DNA of 64,000 bases from Paragordius varius (lineage: Eukaryota; Nematomorpha), in contig OZ176052.1 of NCBI GenBank assembly GCA_964247055.1, forward strand, positions 3,100,001 through 3,164,000. Direction: 5' to 3'. The stretch's first letter is position 1. The number at the start of each line of letters is the position of its first letter. Under the pieces are notes generated by a model. It saw only the letters and a program-made list of their open reading frames with translations, had not been told where the DNA came from and made no database searches. Of this stretch, positions 23,692-35,614 are shown piece after piece. The position numbers were made by a program, and so were the translations under genes.

Positions 23692-25174
23692 ATGAACAGC
23701 CTGAATGAGTAAATATATTTTTTTTAAAAATAGAATACCATTGCCATCAGAAATTCCGTTACCGCCTGTGAAAATAGCAAATGTCTCGGTTAAAAAGGGT
23801 ATATTAGTTATTATCAAAATAACTTCTCTCTGAGCATGTGTTTATGTATGTCATTTAGTCGTTTTAGATGCTCCCAAACAATCATTTAGCAAATTAAATT
23901 ATCCTATCATTGGGAAAAGAATAAAATTAAAGTACAAAATTTGTAAATTTAGAAAATTTTCTGCTACATTTGAGCAAACGGAGAATGATACTAATAAAAA
24001 AACACAAGAAACGCCCTTAAATTTTAACTCAACAGAATTAGATATTTCTAAAACATCTACTGATTCTAATAATGTTCAGGAAAATTTGTCGCAAAATACT
24101 GATAATGGGTCTGAGAAGAAACGTGTCCGAAAAAGTCGGTGGAGCAATGAACCCCCTGCTGTGTTAATTCCACTACCAGGTTTTAAATCTTTTTTTCATT
24201 TCACATAACCTTTTTTTGTCCGCGATGAAATATTAGGGTAGTTTTATATCCCACAGGTCAATCTAATAAACTTTTATCAAAGTGTTTTTAGTTAATATCT
24301 AACATTTCACGTGTAGGAGATAAAAAAGCTTATTACACTTTTGTGACTTTCAGTGTCTAAAATTGAATCAGCCTCAAAACCAGTTTGAACTAAGCAGATA
24401 TAAATCATTAAATATCAAGTTTTTGCTGTAATCCAACTTGAAAGCTTACTATAGTTAGTTATTTACGATTTGCCGCCATTTTTATTTTTTAAAAAGCTCT
24501 AATACAATAGCCGTATAAATGTATATTATGTTTAATAATGCCATGATGTGTTAATTGGGAATTAATTATTATTTCATAAATGATAAATTATTTATAAAAA
24601 ACTTTTTATTACTTTACCTCCCTTTATTAATAAACGTTCATAAGAATATTTAAAATTTTTTAATCACTGAATTTTGTTAATGGAAAAACAATTTTAAATC
24701 CGAAAAAAGTTTTTGATCTATTTTTCCGAATGATAATAGACAAAATATTTGAAATTTAAAGTGAATAATTTCCCAAAAATTGGTAGTACTATCGCTTTAT
24801 TTGCATGGTTTAACTGCATGCTCTACAAAAAACTTAAATTAAATATAAATTTTTTACAAAAATATTACTCTTGTTTTCTTACATCAAATAATATTTAACT
24901 GTATAAAGCACAAACACCACCTATTAATCCATCTCTGATTGGTGCAAATTCTACCATTCCTTTACCCAGTGGACCGAATATATCATTATCATCGTATGAT
25001 AATATGTCTCAGGATCAGAAAGACCAATTTGAAGAATCTAGAAAAGTTTTTACTTTATTAATTTATATGCAAATTACTAAAAAGTATTTTTCGGATAATA
25101 AAAGTATAAGGGAAATTATAATATTTATGATGCCTTATTAAAAAAATAATTTAAAACAAAATTACATTTGATGC

Positions 25175-25216
<42 letters not shown>

Positions 25217-28200
25217 ATTTTGTTTTTTTAAATTGTTTAGATATTAATCATTGTTAACAGAGTGTTTTCTTAACAATTACTTTTTTATTAAGAATCGAAA
25301 TGCCTGATAATCAACTAAAACTCATTAGTTAGGCGCTTTGATTTTAAAATACTCGAGAGGCGACTTCCCTGTACTGTTACTTTTCTCCAAACAAATTATA
25401 AAGAAATTTTATATATACTTAAACGATTTTTATATAATTTTTTTAAATATACAGTAAAAATTGAAGATACAACAATAAAAATTAACTACTAAGGGCAAAT
25501 GTTTTTTTTTTTCAAAATAGGCATTTTTCATTTTTATTGTTTTGAGTCGCATAATAAAAAAAAAGATGTGAATTGGTAACGCCTTCAATTTTGCATACCA
25601 CAAATTGTAATCATATATAGTTAGACAAAATATCAAGCGTTAAGAAATAAAATTGTTTTCATATACGGGAATAAAATTGCAATTTAATTTTTCTATTATT
25701 CTCCTTATTAGATGCGTGCTTTATGTTCATATTTGGTAGCAAAAGCCCGAATGCAGAGACAACGTGAACAAACTGGAAAATTTAAGTATGAATATGATTC
25801 TGATGAGGACACGACTGAAGGCACTTGGGAACACAAAAAACGTCGTCTAGAAATGGAAAGAACAAAGGGTAAAATTAAAATGCAAGAAAAAATTTTAGCA
25901 CTAATTTTTTTGTCCACACAAGATGTAGTTTATAATCAGAAAAAAAGTTTTTTTTTACGTTTTGCTAAATAAGGTATCACAATCGTATATATTTTGGCAT
26001 AATTTAAGTTCTATATATATACAATCAAGGATTAAAAATAACTTTTATTTGAAAAAAATATTTGTCTTTTGAGGATTTGTCTTCACCGCTTATTGTGCGA
26101 AAAAGGGTTTAAAAATATTTTTCATAGATAAATTATGATTAGGAATAACATTTGCGACAAATAAAAAATTTATTTGTACCTTGTAATTTTTCACATATTG
26201 GGACAACGAAATGGGCAAAAAGTGAAATATATGGATAATCAAAAAAATTACGACAACACTTGAAGTATTTAAAATTATTTGGTTTTTGTCCACATTTATT
26301 CTAACCAGGGCTGTTCCAGCACAAATATCCTCACGGCTGCTTTGATAATTTTTGGTTTTTTTAAATTTTGAGCCCATTATTGATGATTATGTTCTCAGAT
26401 AATCGTAAATTTTTAATTGACATTCAATCTTTTATTTTGCGTACCGAAAAACTCGTGTTCCTCCTGATTTAAATGTTTTAATAAACTAGGATTAAAAAAT
26501 TGTGTTTTTGTTCAACATATACCATTTACAGTTTCAATTCACTCTTGAACATATCAAATCACCCTAAAAATTGTGTATTTGAACTAATATAACTCATTAT
26601 TAATATGAAATATATTTTTATGTAGTTTATTATTTTTTCAGAATTATATTAATAAACAGAAATTTTAAAAATATTATAGGTATTATTATTACTCATAAAA
26701 AACACATTACATTTCTGGTTGAATTTGAATTAAAAATGGTATATTTAATACACAACTATAAAATATTTTAAATAAAATACTTTTTATATTTTATAAACTA
26801 ACGTTAGTAGGGCCACTATAATTAAATATTTGTTATTTTTATTTTATTTGTCAAATATTTTAAATATTATATGGGGATACTTTAATATAGAATAGTATTT
26901 ACAATATTTAGACTTGTATCAAGCAAAGCAGAAGAAATCAAAAATAAATACTTTTTATGTTAAAAAATTAAGACTGATAGTTTACCAAAACTAGTGGAAG
27001 ATGTGCATGAATTTAAAAGCAATTGTATTTGTTCAAAACGAATGAATATTTTAGGTTATGGTGCTATATATAAAAGGCTTAAACTAGGTAAATCTGTATT
27101 TCACATGCTAAAATCGTTAATCAATATTATCGTTTAAATTTAAATGTTGACTTCTAAATAATATTTAATGTTTTCACTTATATTATTCATAAATGGCATG
27201 GCTTTCAACTCTTAGCTCCTTTGAATTGACGATGGATTAACGATAAAAATATTTGAGCTCCAAAATAAAAATGTATTTGGGACTTTATAAATTTATTAAA
27301 GCAAACTCTATTCAAACATTGTCTATATATTTTTGTGGCGTCAAATATACTAATTAGTTTGATTTAGCATAAAATTAATAATCTAAATCATATTAATTTA
27401 TTTGTAAAGGCTACTGATTTTGATTCTTAGTTTCAATACTTCTAAATCTTATTTCTTGTTAAGTATATACTTTAATTTTGTTCAGAAATTTTAAAAAGAG
27501 CGTAAATTCTAAAAATATGACAAAGAAAATAAAAATTATGCTACCATTTTTATACTGAAAGCTAGTATCTTATAATTATTTTGGCATGTATAATAAAAAA
27601 CCCAATATTTTTAGTAAATTATATAAATGGTAATTTTTTATTTAAGTTTTGTCATTTCCATAATTTTCGCTTTCATTTCGATTTCTCGAATTTTAAAACA
27701 CAAGGTGATCAACAAATTTTGTCGCAAGTAATATTTCTGGTAATATCTTGTGGAAAATATAGCTTATATCATTAAAATTGCAAAATATAACATTACAAGT
27801 ATTACCAATCATAATTATATGTTATTTAGCGACGCAATCTAATAGGATTTAATAAAAAAACAAAAAATATTTGTCTTTATGCTTTTTTACTATTTGTAAT
27901 CAATCAATTAGAGGAGGCCGATCTCCTAACCCAAATGGGTCAAGGTAAACATCATATTGGAGACTTTTTACCGCCTGAGGAATTACAGCGATTCCTATTT
28001 ACTTATCACATTATGAGACAATCTGAATTAACTGGGAAAACAGAAAATGAATTGCTTGATGAATTTGAAAAAGCCACCGCAAATACTAATCCAACAACAG
28101 CTGATTATGACCAAAACGAAGAAAATATGAATACTGTTGTCCCACAAAATGGTAATGGTGCCTTGGAAAGTAGCAATAATGAAATTATAGCTACTGATGA

Positions 28201-30040
28201 ATCTGAAACGCAATCGAATTCTATGAGCGCACTTGCAATGTCTGCCGAAGAAAGGGAATACGCCGAAGATTGTCAAAGTAAATACTAATTTGGACATTTT
28301 TTGTAAAGTCGCGTTAGTTTAGTTTAATTATTTGAAGTGCAAACATAATATTTTCATCAGATTTATTACGAATTTTATATTAGTCCTTATTTATCATAAG
28401 GTTAGATTAGACGTTTACTGATTATTAATATTTAGATGGAAAGTAATATTTTATACCAAAAATCGATGTTGTGTTTTAAATTACAGTATAATCTATCCCC
28501 ATAATATCTCGATTAATGGAAGTTTTATTTTAATAAGGATTCTCTTAAAAATTCGACTTTTTGTTGAATGTTTATTATTTAATTAATGGCTAATAAAAAT
28601 CTAGTGGTTTATTGTTTGCATATAATATGGATGATTTTATCCTCACAAAGTAATACAATTTTAAACATTATATCTTTTGAACAAAATCTGATTTGTTGAA
28701 AAAGTGCATGATATAATTATTGAATAGAATTTTACTTCAACAATGGATCTTAATAAAAAAATCAAAATAATTAACATTAGATAAGGGGTTTAACTTACAA
28801 TATGAGTAAGTATATATTGCTAGAAAGCTATTAATTATTTCCAAATATGCAGCAAAGAGATACATTATTGGCTAATAATAAAAAGTGAAAAAATAACTAT
28901 AAGCCAATAATATTTCCCTTTATGCTATTTGGCAATAACTAATAACTTTCTAGCAATGTGTACTTACTCATACTGTAATAACTCGTCCATAATGTTTACA
29001 TTCAAAATTAATCCGTGTTTTTTATACAAATTTATCGATTTGTTTGATAGAAACTGATCATGTTTTACCTTGTCTCACAAATGAGAATATTACAACACTG
29101 TCGAATACTACTAATACCACCACCAATGAAAAAATTGATCTACCCTCCTCTATTATAAAACCTTCACCATTTGCCAAACAACAGAATATAATAAATGGTG
29201 TAGGAGCCATCAGTAGTGATTTTGCAGCGAATAAACTCAGTTTTGATAATAATATTGGTTATCGGATCCTCATGAAAATGGGTTGGGACCAAGAACACGG
29301 CCTAGGTGCCCAAGGTCAGGGAATAGTTGATCCCATAAACAAGTACGAAGAAATTAGGAAGGAAAGATTATAAATTATGTAAAGTTAAAATATGTTTTTT
29401 TTAATCAAATAGAGCTGCTTGAAAAGTAGAGAATTTTTAAGTTTTATTCGTTAAAAATTTATTTAAGACACGTTGTTGTTAAATATGATGTGGGCGTTCC
29501 CATAAAACCTCATATTAAACACCGCTAATTACCGTATGCACATTTATATTGGTCAATTATATCGGTAAAAACAACAAAATGATTGAAATTAAAGTTTTTA
29601 CCATCTTACAACATTAATTTATTTCATTATGGCAAAATTTGTTTTATATCATATGCTATTGTATTAACTGGCCAAAAATAATATGAATTGGCCAACATAA
29701 ATAACCATTTATATATGGACTATGCAGAAATATAATGTTTGATAATTTCAAATTTCGAGGGCTTTATATTTAATACTTGTATAAATCATCTTAAATCTAA
29801 AATATTTTTTATTGTTATCATTAGAGCTCGTGTGTTAGGTGACCGTGTAGGTTTAGGCGTTTTAACTGCTCTGGGGAATCAAACCGCGGAATTACGGAAA
29901 GGAGATGATGAATATGACGCTTATCGAAAACGGATGATGTTGGCTTACAGGTTTCGACCTAACCCATTGGTAATAAAAAATAACTTGAAATTAATTAATT
30001 TTCAATACAGTATATCATTTCGTTCGCCCTTAAAAAATAA
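23692..30040 (+). CDS. SUGP1: SUGP1-like (SF4) G-patch splicing factor, without SURP domains
   Basis: SUGP1 is a nuclear spliceosome-associated protein that helps branch-site recognition through its G-patch. Exons: 23692-23708, 23734-23798, 23859-24179, 24909-25045, 25712-25868, 27912-28277, 29051-29342 and 29825-29969, all in phase (500 codons). Landmarks in order: a Lys/Arg-rich KKRVRKSRW near residue 122, resembling the UHM-ligand motif of human SUGP1; [40 protein letters not shown]; an Asn/Thr-rich spacer; the G-patch at about 421-465 ([21 protein letters not shown]); and the C-terminal [20 protein letters not shown]. The two SURP modules that precede these parts in human SUGP1 are not found. 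The end is uncertain: one model uses a 41-nt intron (29970-30010) and a short exon to TAA at 30040 (YIISFALKK), but a more distant last exon is possible. Intron 1 is 25 nt and intron 2 is 60 nt. Confidence 0.9.
24210..24480 (+). repeat. Dispersed repeat shared with 47280-47540, SUGP1 intron 3
   Basis: Both copies carry TTTTGTCC, then a TTTCATATCCCA-like string, a later AAAAGCTTAT and finally ATATCAAGTTTTTGCTG, in the same order and spacing of about 270 bp. They are diverged copies of one element with no visible termini. Confidence 0.5.
25168..25216. repeat. Compound AT/GT microsatellite, SUGP1 intron 4
   Basis: An AT dinucleotide run passes directly into a GT run; a simple slippage repeat. 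Confidence 0.85.
26520..26741. mobile_element. Minisatellite-armed MITE (family M), copy 4, SUGP1 intron 5
   Basis: TACCATTTACAGTTTCAATT at the left and AAAAATGGTA at the right are flanked by AT/TA. The arms are reduced to one or two degenerate units, with the same core (ACTAATATAACTCATTATTA). Confidence 0.8.
28797..28977. mobile_element. Palindromic MITE, SUGP1 intron 6
   Basis: The left arm ATATGAGTAAGTATATATTG, followed by CTAGAAAG, is mirrored by CTTTCTAGCAATGTGTACTT and ACTCATA at the right. Arms of about 75 bp enclose a short centre, so most of the element could form one hairpin. It is bounded by TTACA/TGTAA and has no coding potential. Confidence 0.75.
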
Positions 30041-30874
30041 TTTTTTTACTAAAACAAATGTACCCTTTTAAATTTTTAATAAGGCCTTTTTTTAACTAAA
30101 ACCGCTAAAATATACTTGTAAAATTATACGATTGCATTATCTCATAGCCCACACACAAAATATTGTGATTAAACATGGTAGAAAAATGCCTTAGAGTTTT
30201 TATGGTTCATTTAGTTATAGGGGTTTGTTCGTTAATTTATAAACTTTTATGGTAATTGTTTTATCAAACGTTATAACGCAAATTATATCAACCTAATTTT
30301 TTGGTAAAAACGAAAGGATTTAAAACAAACATCCTAACAATGTTTGTATTTATAGTAATATTTTTGTCATAGATCCGGAAGTTACTCATAGATTTTTAAA
30401 ATAGGCTTCGCCAATGTATGATAGAGTGAGAAAATTATGCAATATTTTGTTTTAGATAATGCGCGCATCTCCAGCAAAAATTAATAAAAACAGGCATTGA
30501 AATCCATTATCATACAATATTAGCTCTATTGAGGTGGCATTTCATAAGACGAAAAATTTTGTAAGACAAAATATAATATTTATTAACAGAATAAGTTAGT
30601 TTAATTAAATCGGCAGGTCCTATTATTACGTCGGAGATAGTAGAAAACACTTTGAAAAAAACAAATATGGTCAAAGCAGCATTTTTTATAATAAAACAAA
30701 AAAATATTTTTATTTTGTTACCGCTTCAAGCTTTAAATTTTGTGTTTTGACAAAAAACATCATTATTTCCACTTAAAACACGTAACTCATAAGTAAAAAG
30801 TTAATTAAGATTGAGGGAACAATAGAAGTTAAGTGGATATCAATCAATGTTTGTGTAATTTTAATGAGGAGTGG

Positions 30875-31001
30875 TTAGGGTGCCCACATGCCCTCTGCAT
30901 ATTCGGCTATAACCGTAACTTTACAATTTTTTTCATCTTCACTGTCAGCCTTGGGCAGGCGAGTGTTGAAGCTTTCGTGGTGGATACCTAACGTAAAAGT
31001 C
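30875..31001 (-). CDS. Possible C-terminal exon of an unrecognised gene
   Basis: After a plausible acceptor (AAG before 31001) an in-phase stretch encodes TFTLGIHHESFNTRLPKADS then EDEKNCKVTVIAEYAEGMWAP and a stop at 30877-30875. The mixed acidic/basic composition and higher GC contrast with the flanks, so it looks coding. A competing frame across the same bases gives a 65-residue peptide of poorer composition. I do not recognise the family, and the upstream exons were not resolved; micro-introns may hide them. Confidence 0.4.
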
Positions 31002-31806
31002 CTTACTCTTTGGAAATAAGGGAAAAAAACTATAATATGTGGTTACTATAGTTATTGACTGCAAAATCATAAAATGTTTCGTTGTGGAGAATACATTTGA
31101 TTGACTTGGAAGTCTTATATAAAATTTTTTTGATAAAACCATTATAATAATACCTAAAAAACTTTTCCGCTGTTATAACTTTCACAAATAAATCGTAAGC
31201 CTTAAAGCTAAAAACACCATTCTGATGAGAATATCAGACATTTTTCTGCCATTATATGTACATATGTCCCGATATATTTTCCATGGTTTGATGCAGTGTG
31301 GTTTAGATAAGAAGGTTTGTCAAATGTTTTTTATATTATAATAATTTTTTATATATAATTAGAATAATCCACGAAGAGCATATTATTAACCGAATTGGGA
31401 TCGTTACTTATTCAACGGATTATGTAGTGAATTAAAGATATATTTACTGTTTTATTAAATAAATATATTTTATATGCCATTCAAAATTAACGGATGAAAT
31501 TTATATATCAGTCAGTTTGAAATCTAGAAAATTTATTTTATGCGGGATTGATATTAAGATATGTTTATTTATTACCCTTTTTTTAAAATCGTGCGAGTTT
31601 CACCTTTACCTGCAGCATATTTTGTACTAAACTGTATTATGAAGTTTTTTTAATGTTAAAATTTATATTCATCTCTTTAATATCCGATATAAACTCATAT
31701 TCTAATTAATCGGATAATAACTTTAATATAATTTTTTAACCACGACGATAGCAAAAACTTTGTGACACCTTGATAAGCTTCTAGATAAAACATCTAACGT
31801 AAATTA

Positions 31807-32080
31807 CAGTAAAAATTGAAATTATACGGACAAAACGTGAAAAAATTATGACAAATATCTTCTTAAAGACAACCATACTTTTACCTAAATGTTTACCATA
31901 TAAGCTACTTAGTTACTATTGTAAAATATAGAATTGATTGCGTTAGTATTATATATCTCTATTTCACACTTTGCCATTTAATACAATGGGTTATATTGAA
32001 ATAAATCAAGATTAAAAAAGTATGGTTGTTTTTTAGAAGTCTTTATATCTTTACGTTTTGTCCGTATAAACTCATTTTTT
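31807..32080. mobile_element. MITE family T copy with nested inverted repeat
   Basis: The left end CAGTAAAAATTGAAATTATA then CGGACAAAACGT pairs with TTACGTTTTGTCCGTATAAA at the right. Just inside, TAAAGACAACCATACTTTTA near 31855 pairs with AAAAAAGTATGGTTGTTTTT near 32010. Copies of this family sit at about 5770, 57404 and 60122. Confidence 0.6.
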
Positions 32081-33649
32081 TCAGGCCCATAAAAAAGCAA
32101 TTGGGCCGTGGTTCTAGTATTATTGGTTTAGAGTAAAAAGTATCACTGAAATGTCAGAAAATTGATTATTAATACTTTGCTCACGACCGAGTCCAAAATT
32201 TCGCTTTTTTATTATAAAATTATTTCTTTTTTGATAAAATTGATGCAATTCTTAAATGGGTATTTTTTTATATCGCTTTTACGCCTTCCATTTTTTAGCA
32301 ATATTAACCTGGATGTCAAATCTATATAGGATTAATATTGATGTAACTACTCTGATTTGTGCCAAATTAGATTAATTTTAAATAGGGTGTATTTCTTGTA
32401 GAATGCAGCCACAAATATAACTTTAAATTAGCCCTAAAATTTTAAATAATCGGAAAATGTGTGCCAATAATGATGTTTTTTATTTAACTTAAGCTTTATT
32501 ACGGTTTCAGAACTTATTGTGTTTATAAAAAATACTTTTTACATAGAATTCGACTTTTTGTTAAAATCGTGTATATGACTTTGATTCACATTAATTAGCA
32601 AATTTTATAGAAAACATTAGTCCTAAGATATTCCATAAAAAATCAAATAAAGCTAATAATTAATCAATTTTACTTTGCATATATATATAACATTAATCAA
32701 GGCGACAAAATTTAAACCTATTTTTTACCGTGCTTACAATTATAAAATAGAGTACATAGTACATTTATGCATGTTAAAATTTGATTAAAATCTATTTTTC
32801 CATACACAAAAAAATAAGTGATATAAATGTTTAAAATGTATAACATTTTTAATTAAAATACATATATATTTTAAAGTGCCGTATAGTCGGTCTCCTTAAC
32901 ACTTAACAGTAATATACATAGTAGTACATTGTTTCATTTATATATCTTTTACATCTATTTTTTTATAACGTTATACATTTTTTGCATTAATGTTGAAAAA
33001 TTTACACCTTTCTACATAAAAAAACAGAAAATTAATAAGTGCAAAGGTGATAATATACTGGCACAAAATTTAAAGTCCTTGTTGTAAAAATTAAAAAAAG
33101 GAAATATCTAACTTATGTATATTATATACTATTCACCTGTTTGTATCTGACGTTAGGTGAGTGAATATTGGAGATTTTAGTATATCTAATGCTTGTATTC
33201 TGTGCCTCCATACTAAAAGCCTACCTTAATCAATGCCTACATTTATAAAAAGTATTTATGAGGTAGGTGGGGTATATCGATCTTAATTATAAAATAAAAG
33301 GAGATTTTTAGTTATTATACAATATTGGAATTTCGAAAAATGTTATAATTATCACAGAAAATAAAATTCTGTTTTATATCATTGTTTTAGAGAATTATTG
33401 ATAAATGTTTTTTAAAGTACATCATTTAAAACATGATCCCGTCCTAATTAAAATATTGATTTGTAATCGGTATTTCATGCTTAAATATTGCTTGCATGAA
33501 ATTAATTTTCCATAAGCCATTATGTGTTTCGGTACTTCTGGCATAAAAAATTTAATCTGATTATATTTATAAATGTATATGTATGTTATGAAAGATAAAA
33601 TAAACTATTTTTGTTGAAAAAATATATAAAGTACAAAAAATGTATACAT

Positions 33650-33714
33650 TTATGCTATTTGTCGTCGACGTCTACCTTGAGAGAGGCGGTGCCACATTAT
33701 TATTCGCTTTATAA
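33650..33714 (-). CDS. Possible terminal exon, Arg-rich tail
   Basis: Behind a good acceptor (CTGTTTTTTAG) the minus strand encodes IKRIIMWHRLSQGRRRRQIA and a TAA stop. The GC content and arginine run are unlike the surroundings. The remaining gene was not found; an upstream minus-strand stretch at about 34000-34090 (YGGKHESLKKLTNKYLGF) might belong to it. No family is assigned. Confidence 0.3.
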
Positions 33715-34507
33715 CTAAAAAACAGTATTGTATGTATGATTTATCTGTACACAAAAGAAATTATATAAAAAGGTTATTGTAAAAATACTGTTGAGTATGA
33801 TATAAAAAACAGTTTGTTTAATATTAAATAAACAATATAAATGGCATAAAGGGAATGTTTAATTTCAACCATTTGTTGTTTTTCACCATACGCTACTGTA
33901 TATGTAATTTTTTGTTTTAACACAAGTTTCTTATAAGTTATACGTTGCTGTAACGGGTTAATAGTTAAATATGGAGAACAACATTTTAAATAAAATCTTT
34001 AAATTTAACGCCGTTTAGGATAATAATAAATCCTAGGTATTTATTGGTAAGCTTTTTTAAAGACTCATGTTTGCCGCCATATAGGTAGATGGATAAAAAT
34101 AAAAAATGGATAATTTACTTCATTATGTACGATTTTACAACAATATTGGCTATAGACAGAAAACATGGTATTTTTAAACTATCCAGGTAGGATGACCGAC
34201 TTTTTTATATAAATTTATATTTAACATTTCTGATATTGATCAAAACAATCTATTATAATAAAACTTTAGTATCATAAATAGATGTTCTGTAAAGGTAGGT
34301 AAATACTGTTTTTGATTTTATTTTTTAGATAGCCAGATGTATGAATTTATTAACAAGTTTTTCAATTAAAGACGCATAATGCGAATAACTACGAATGAAA
34401 TTGTAAAAAACTTATTAAAACTTATCTAATGTTATATAAAATTATAACTGTGTATTGAGTCAAACTTATACGGCTGTTGAGCGGCAACGTATCTTTCAAT
34501 TTATTGA

Positions 34508-34623
34508 TTAGTAAATAGCGACAACTCGTTTTCGGGTAACCAGAAAAATTACCTTTTTTGAATAATTTAAACCTATTCTTAAAACGATTCCGTGACCGTT
34601 TAAAATTTCATCGGGATGTGATT
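34508..34623 (-). CDS. Possible exon of an unrecognised gene
   Basis: An open stretch reads SHPDEILNGHGIVLRIGLNY then SKKVIFLVTRKRVVAIY before a stop. Its composition is protein-like and it is GC-richer than its flanks. No splice-supported model or homology was found. Confidence 0.22.
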
Positions 34624-35614
34624 AATTAGTTTATATTAATTTGGGTGTAAATCTTCTGTTTTTGTATTGATGTTCCAATTTTATATACTAATGCAGCTTT
34701 TTTATGATAATACTTCTATATCTGTAAAATTAAAATAAATCCATTTATTAGATCCACGGTTTTTCTAATTATAATAAAATAAGGAAAAAATGATTTGCAG
34801 CTCCCCAATTTTGACTATGTATTATTAATTATTTTGTTAATCATAATTATGCATTAAAATAAACTGCAATTCAAAGTTACTTTGCATTTTATTTTTTTGT
34901 TATTCGCCATATAAAGATTATGATTGATTACTAATACAGTTATTTACTAACAGTCTTAAATCTATTAATAAGTTAACATTTTTTGTTGTCAATTTATGTC
35001 ACCTCTAATAAAGCTACCTCTAATTTGACAAAATTTGTAGAAATTAATCAATAATTATGAATTTAAGTTAACATTTTTACCGAACAATTAATTATTTTTG
35101 TAATTAGATTTGAAAGATTGCATATTTTTATACAACGACCAACATTGTATTAATATAAATGTGATGAATTCTGTTTCTAATCACTAATTTAATCGTATAA
35201 AAGTATACGCTATAAGGTGATGTAACATATTGTATTAATTATTTATTCGCATAATATATGTATATTTAATTTATGATTTATTATTATTATATATAAAATA
35301 ATTTTTTGTATAATGAAATAAAAAAAGTGATTAATTGTTTTTATTCTTCATTTTATATATAGATGTATGAAAGGTTTTTCAAATTTTGGTTTGGTGACAT
35401 TATAAAAGACATGAGTAAAGGTAATGCGAAAAACGCGACAGATTTGCAAAATCGAATAGAGCTTTTGAGTGTAGCAAAATGATGGAATGCTTTTTGCCAA
35501 TAGTAGTTGTTTATGATTTTTGTGAAGAAATTCCACTTTTTGTTATCCAATCTGCGCGTATCTTATTCTAAATTTTTCCCATATATCGTTCTATCTGTAA
35601 CTAGCTAACTAATT

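Larger units (their letters stand above)
30041..35614. other. Long gap between SUGP1 and the SMAD gene
   Basis: Most of this stretch is AT-rich with no homology I recognise. It contains a family T MITE (31807-32080) and three minus-strand stretches with coding-like composition (30875-31001, 33650-33714, 34508-34623) listed separately. The part nearest 35614 is presumably SMAD 3'-UTR; open frames there (35348-35550) are not conserved-looking. Confidence 0.55.

Noticed and set aside
35348-35550. Two overlapping minus-strand frames downstream of the SMAD stop
   Set aside because: They lie in the probable 3'-UTR, have hydrophobic AT-driven composition and no splice support.
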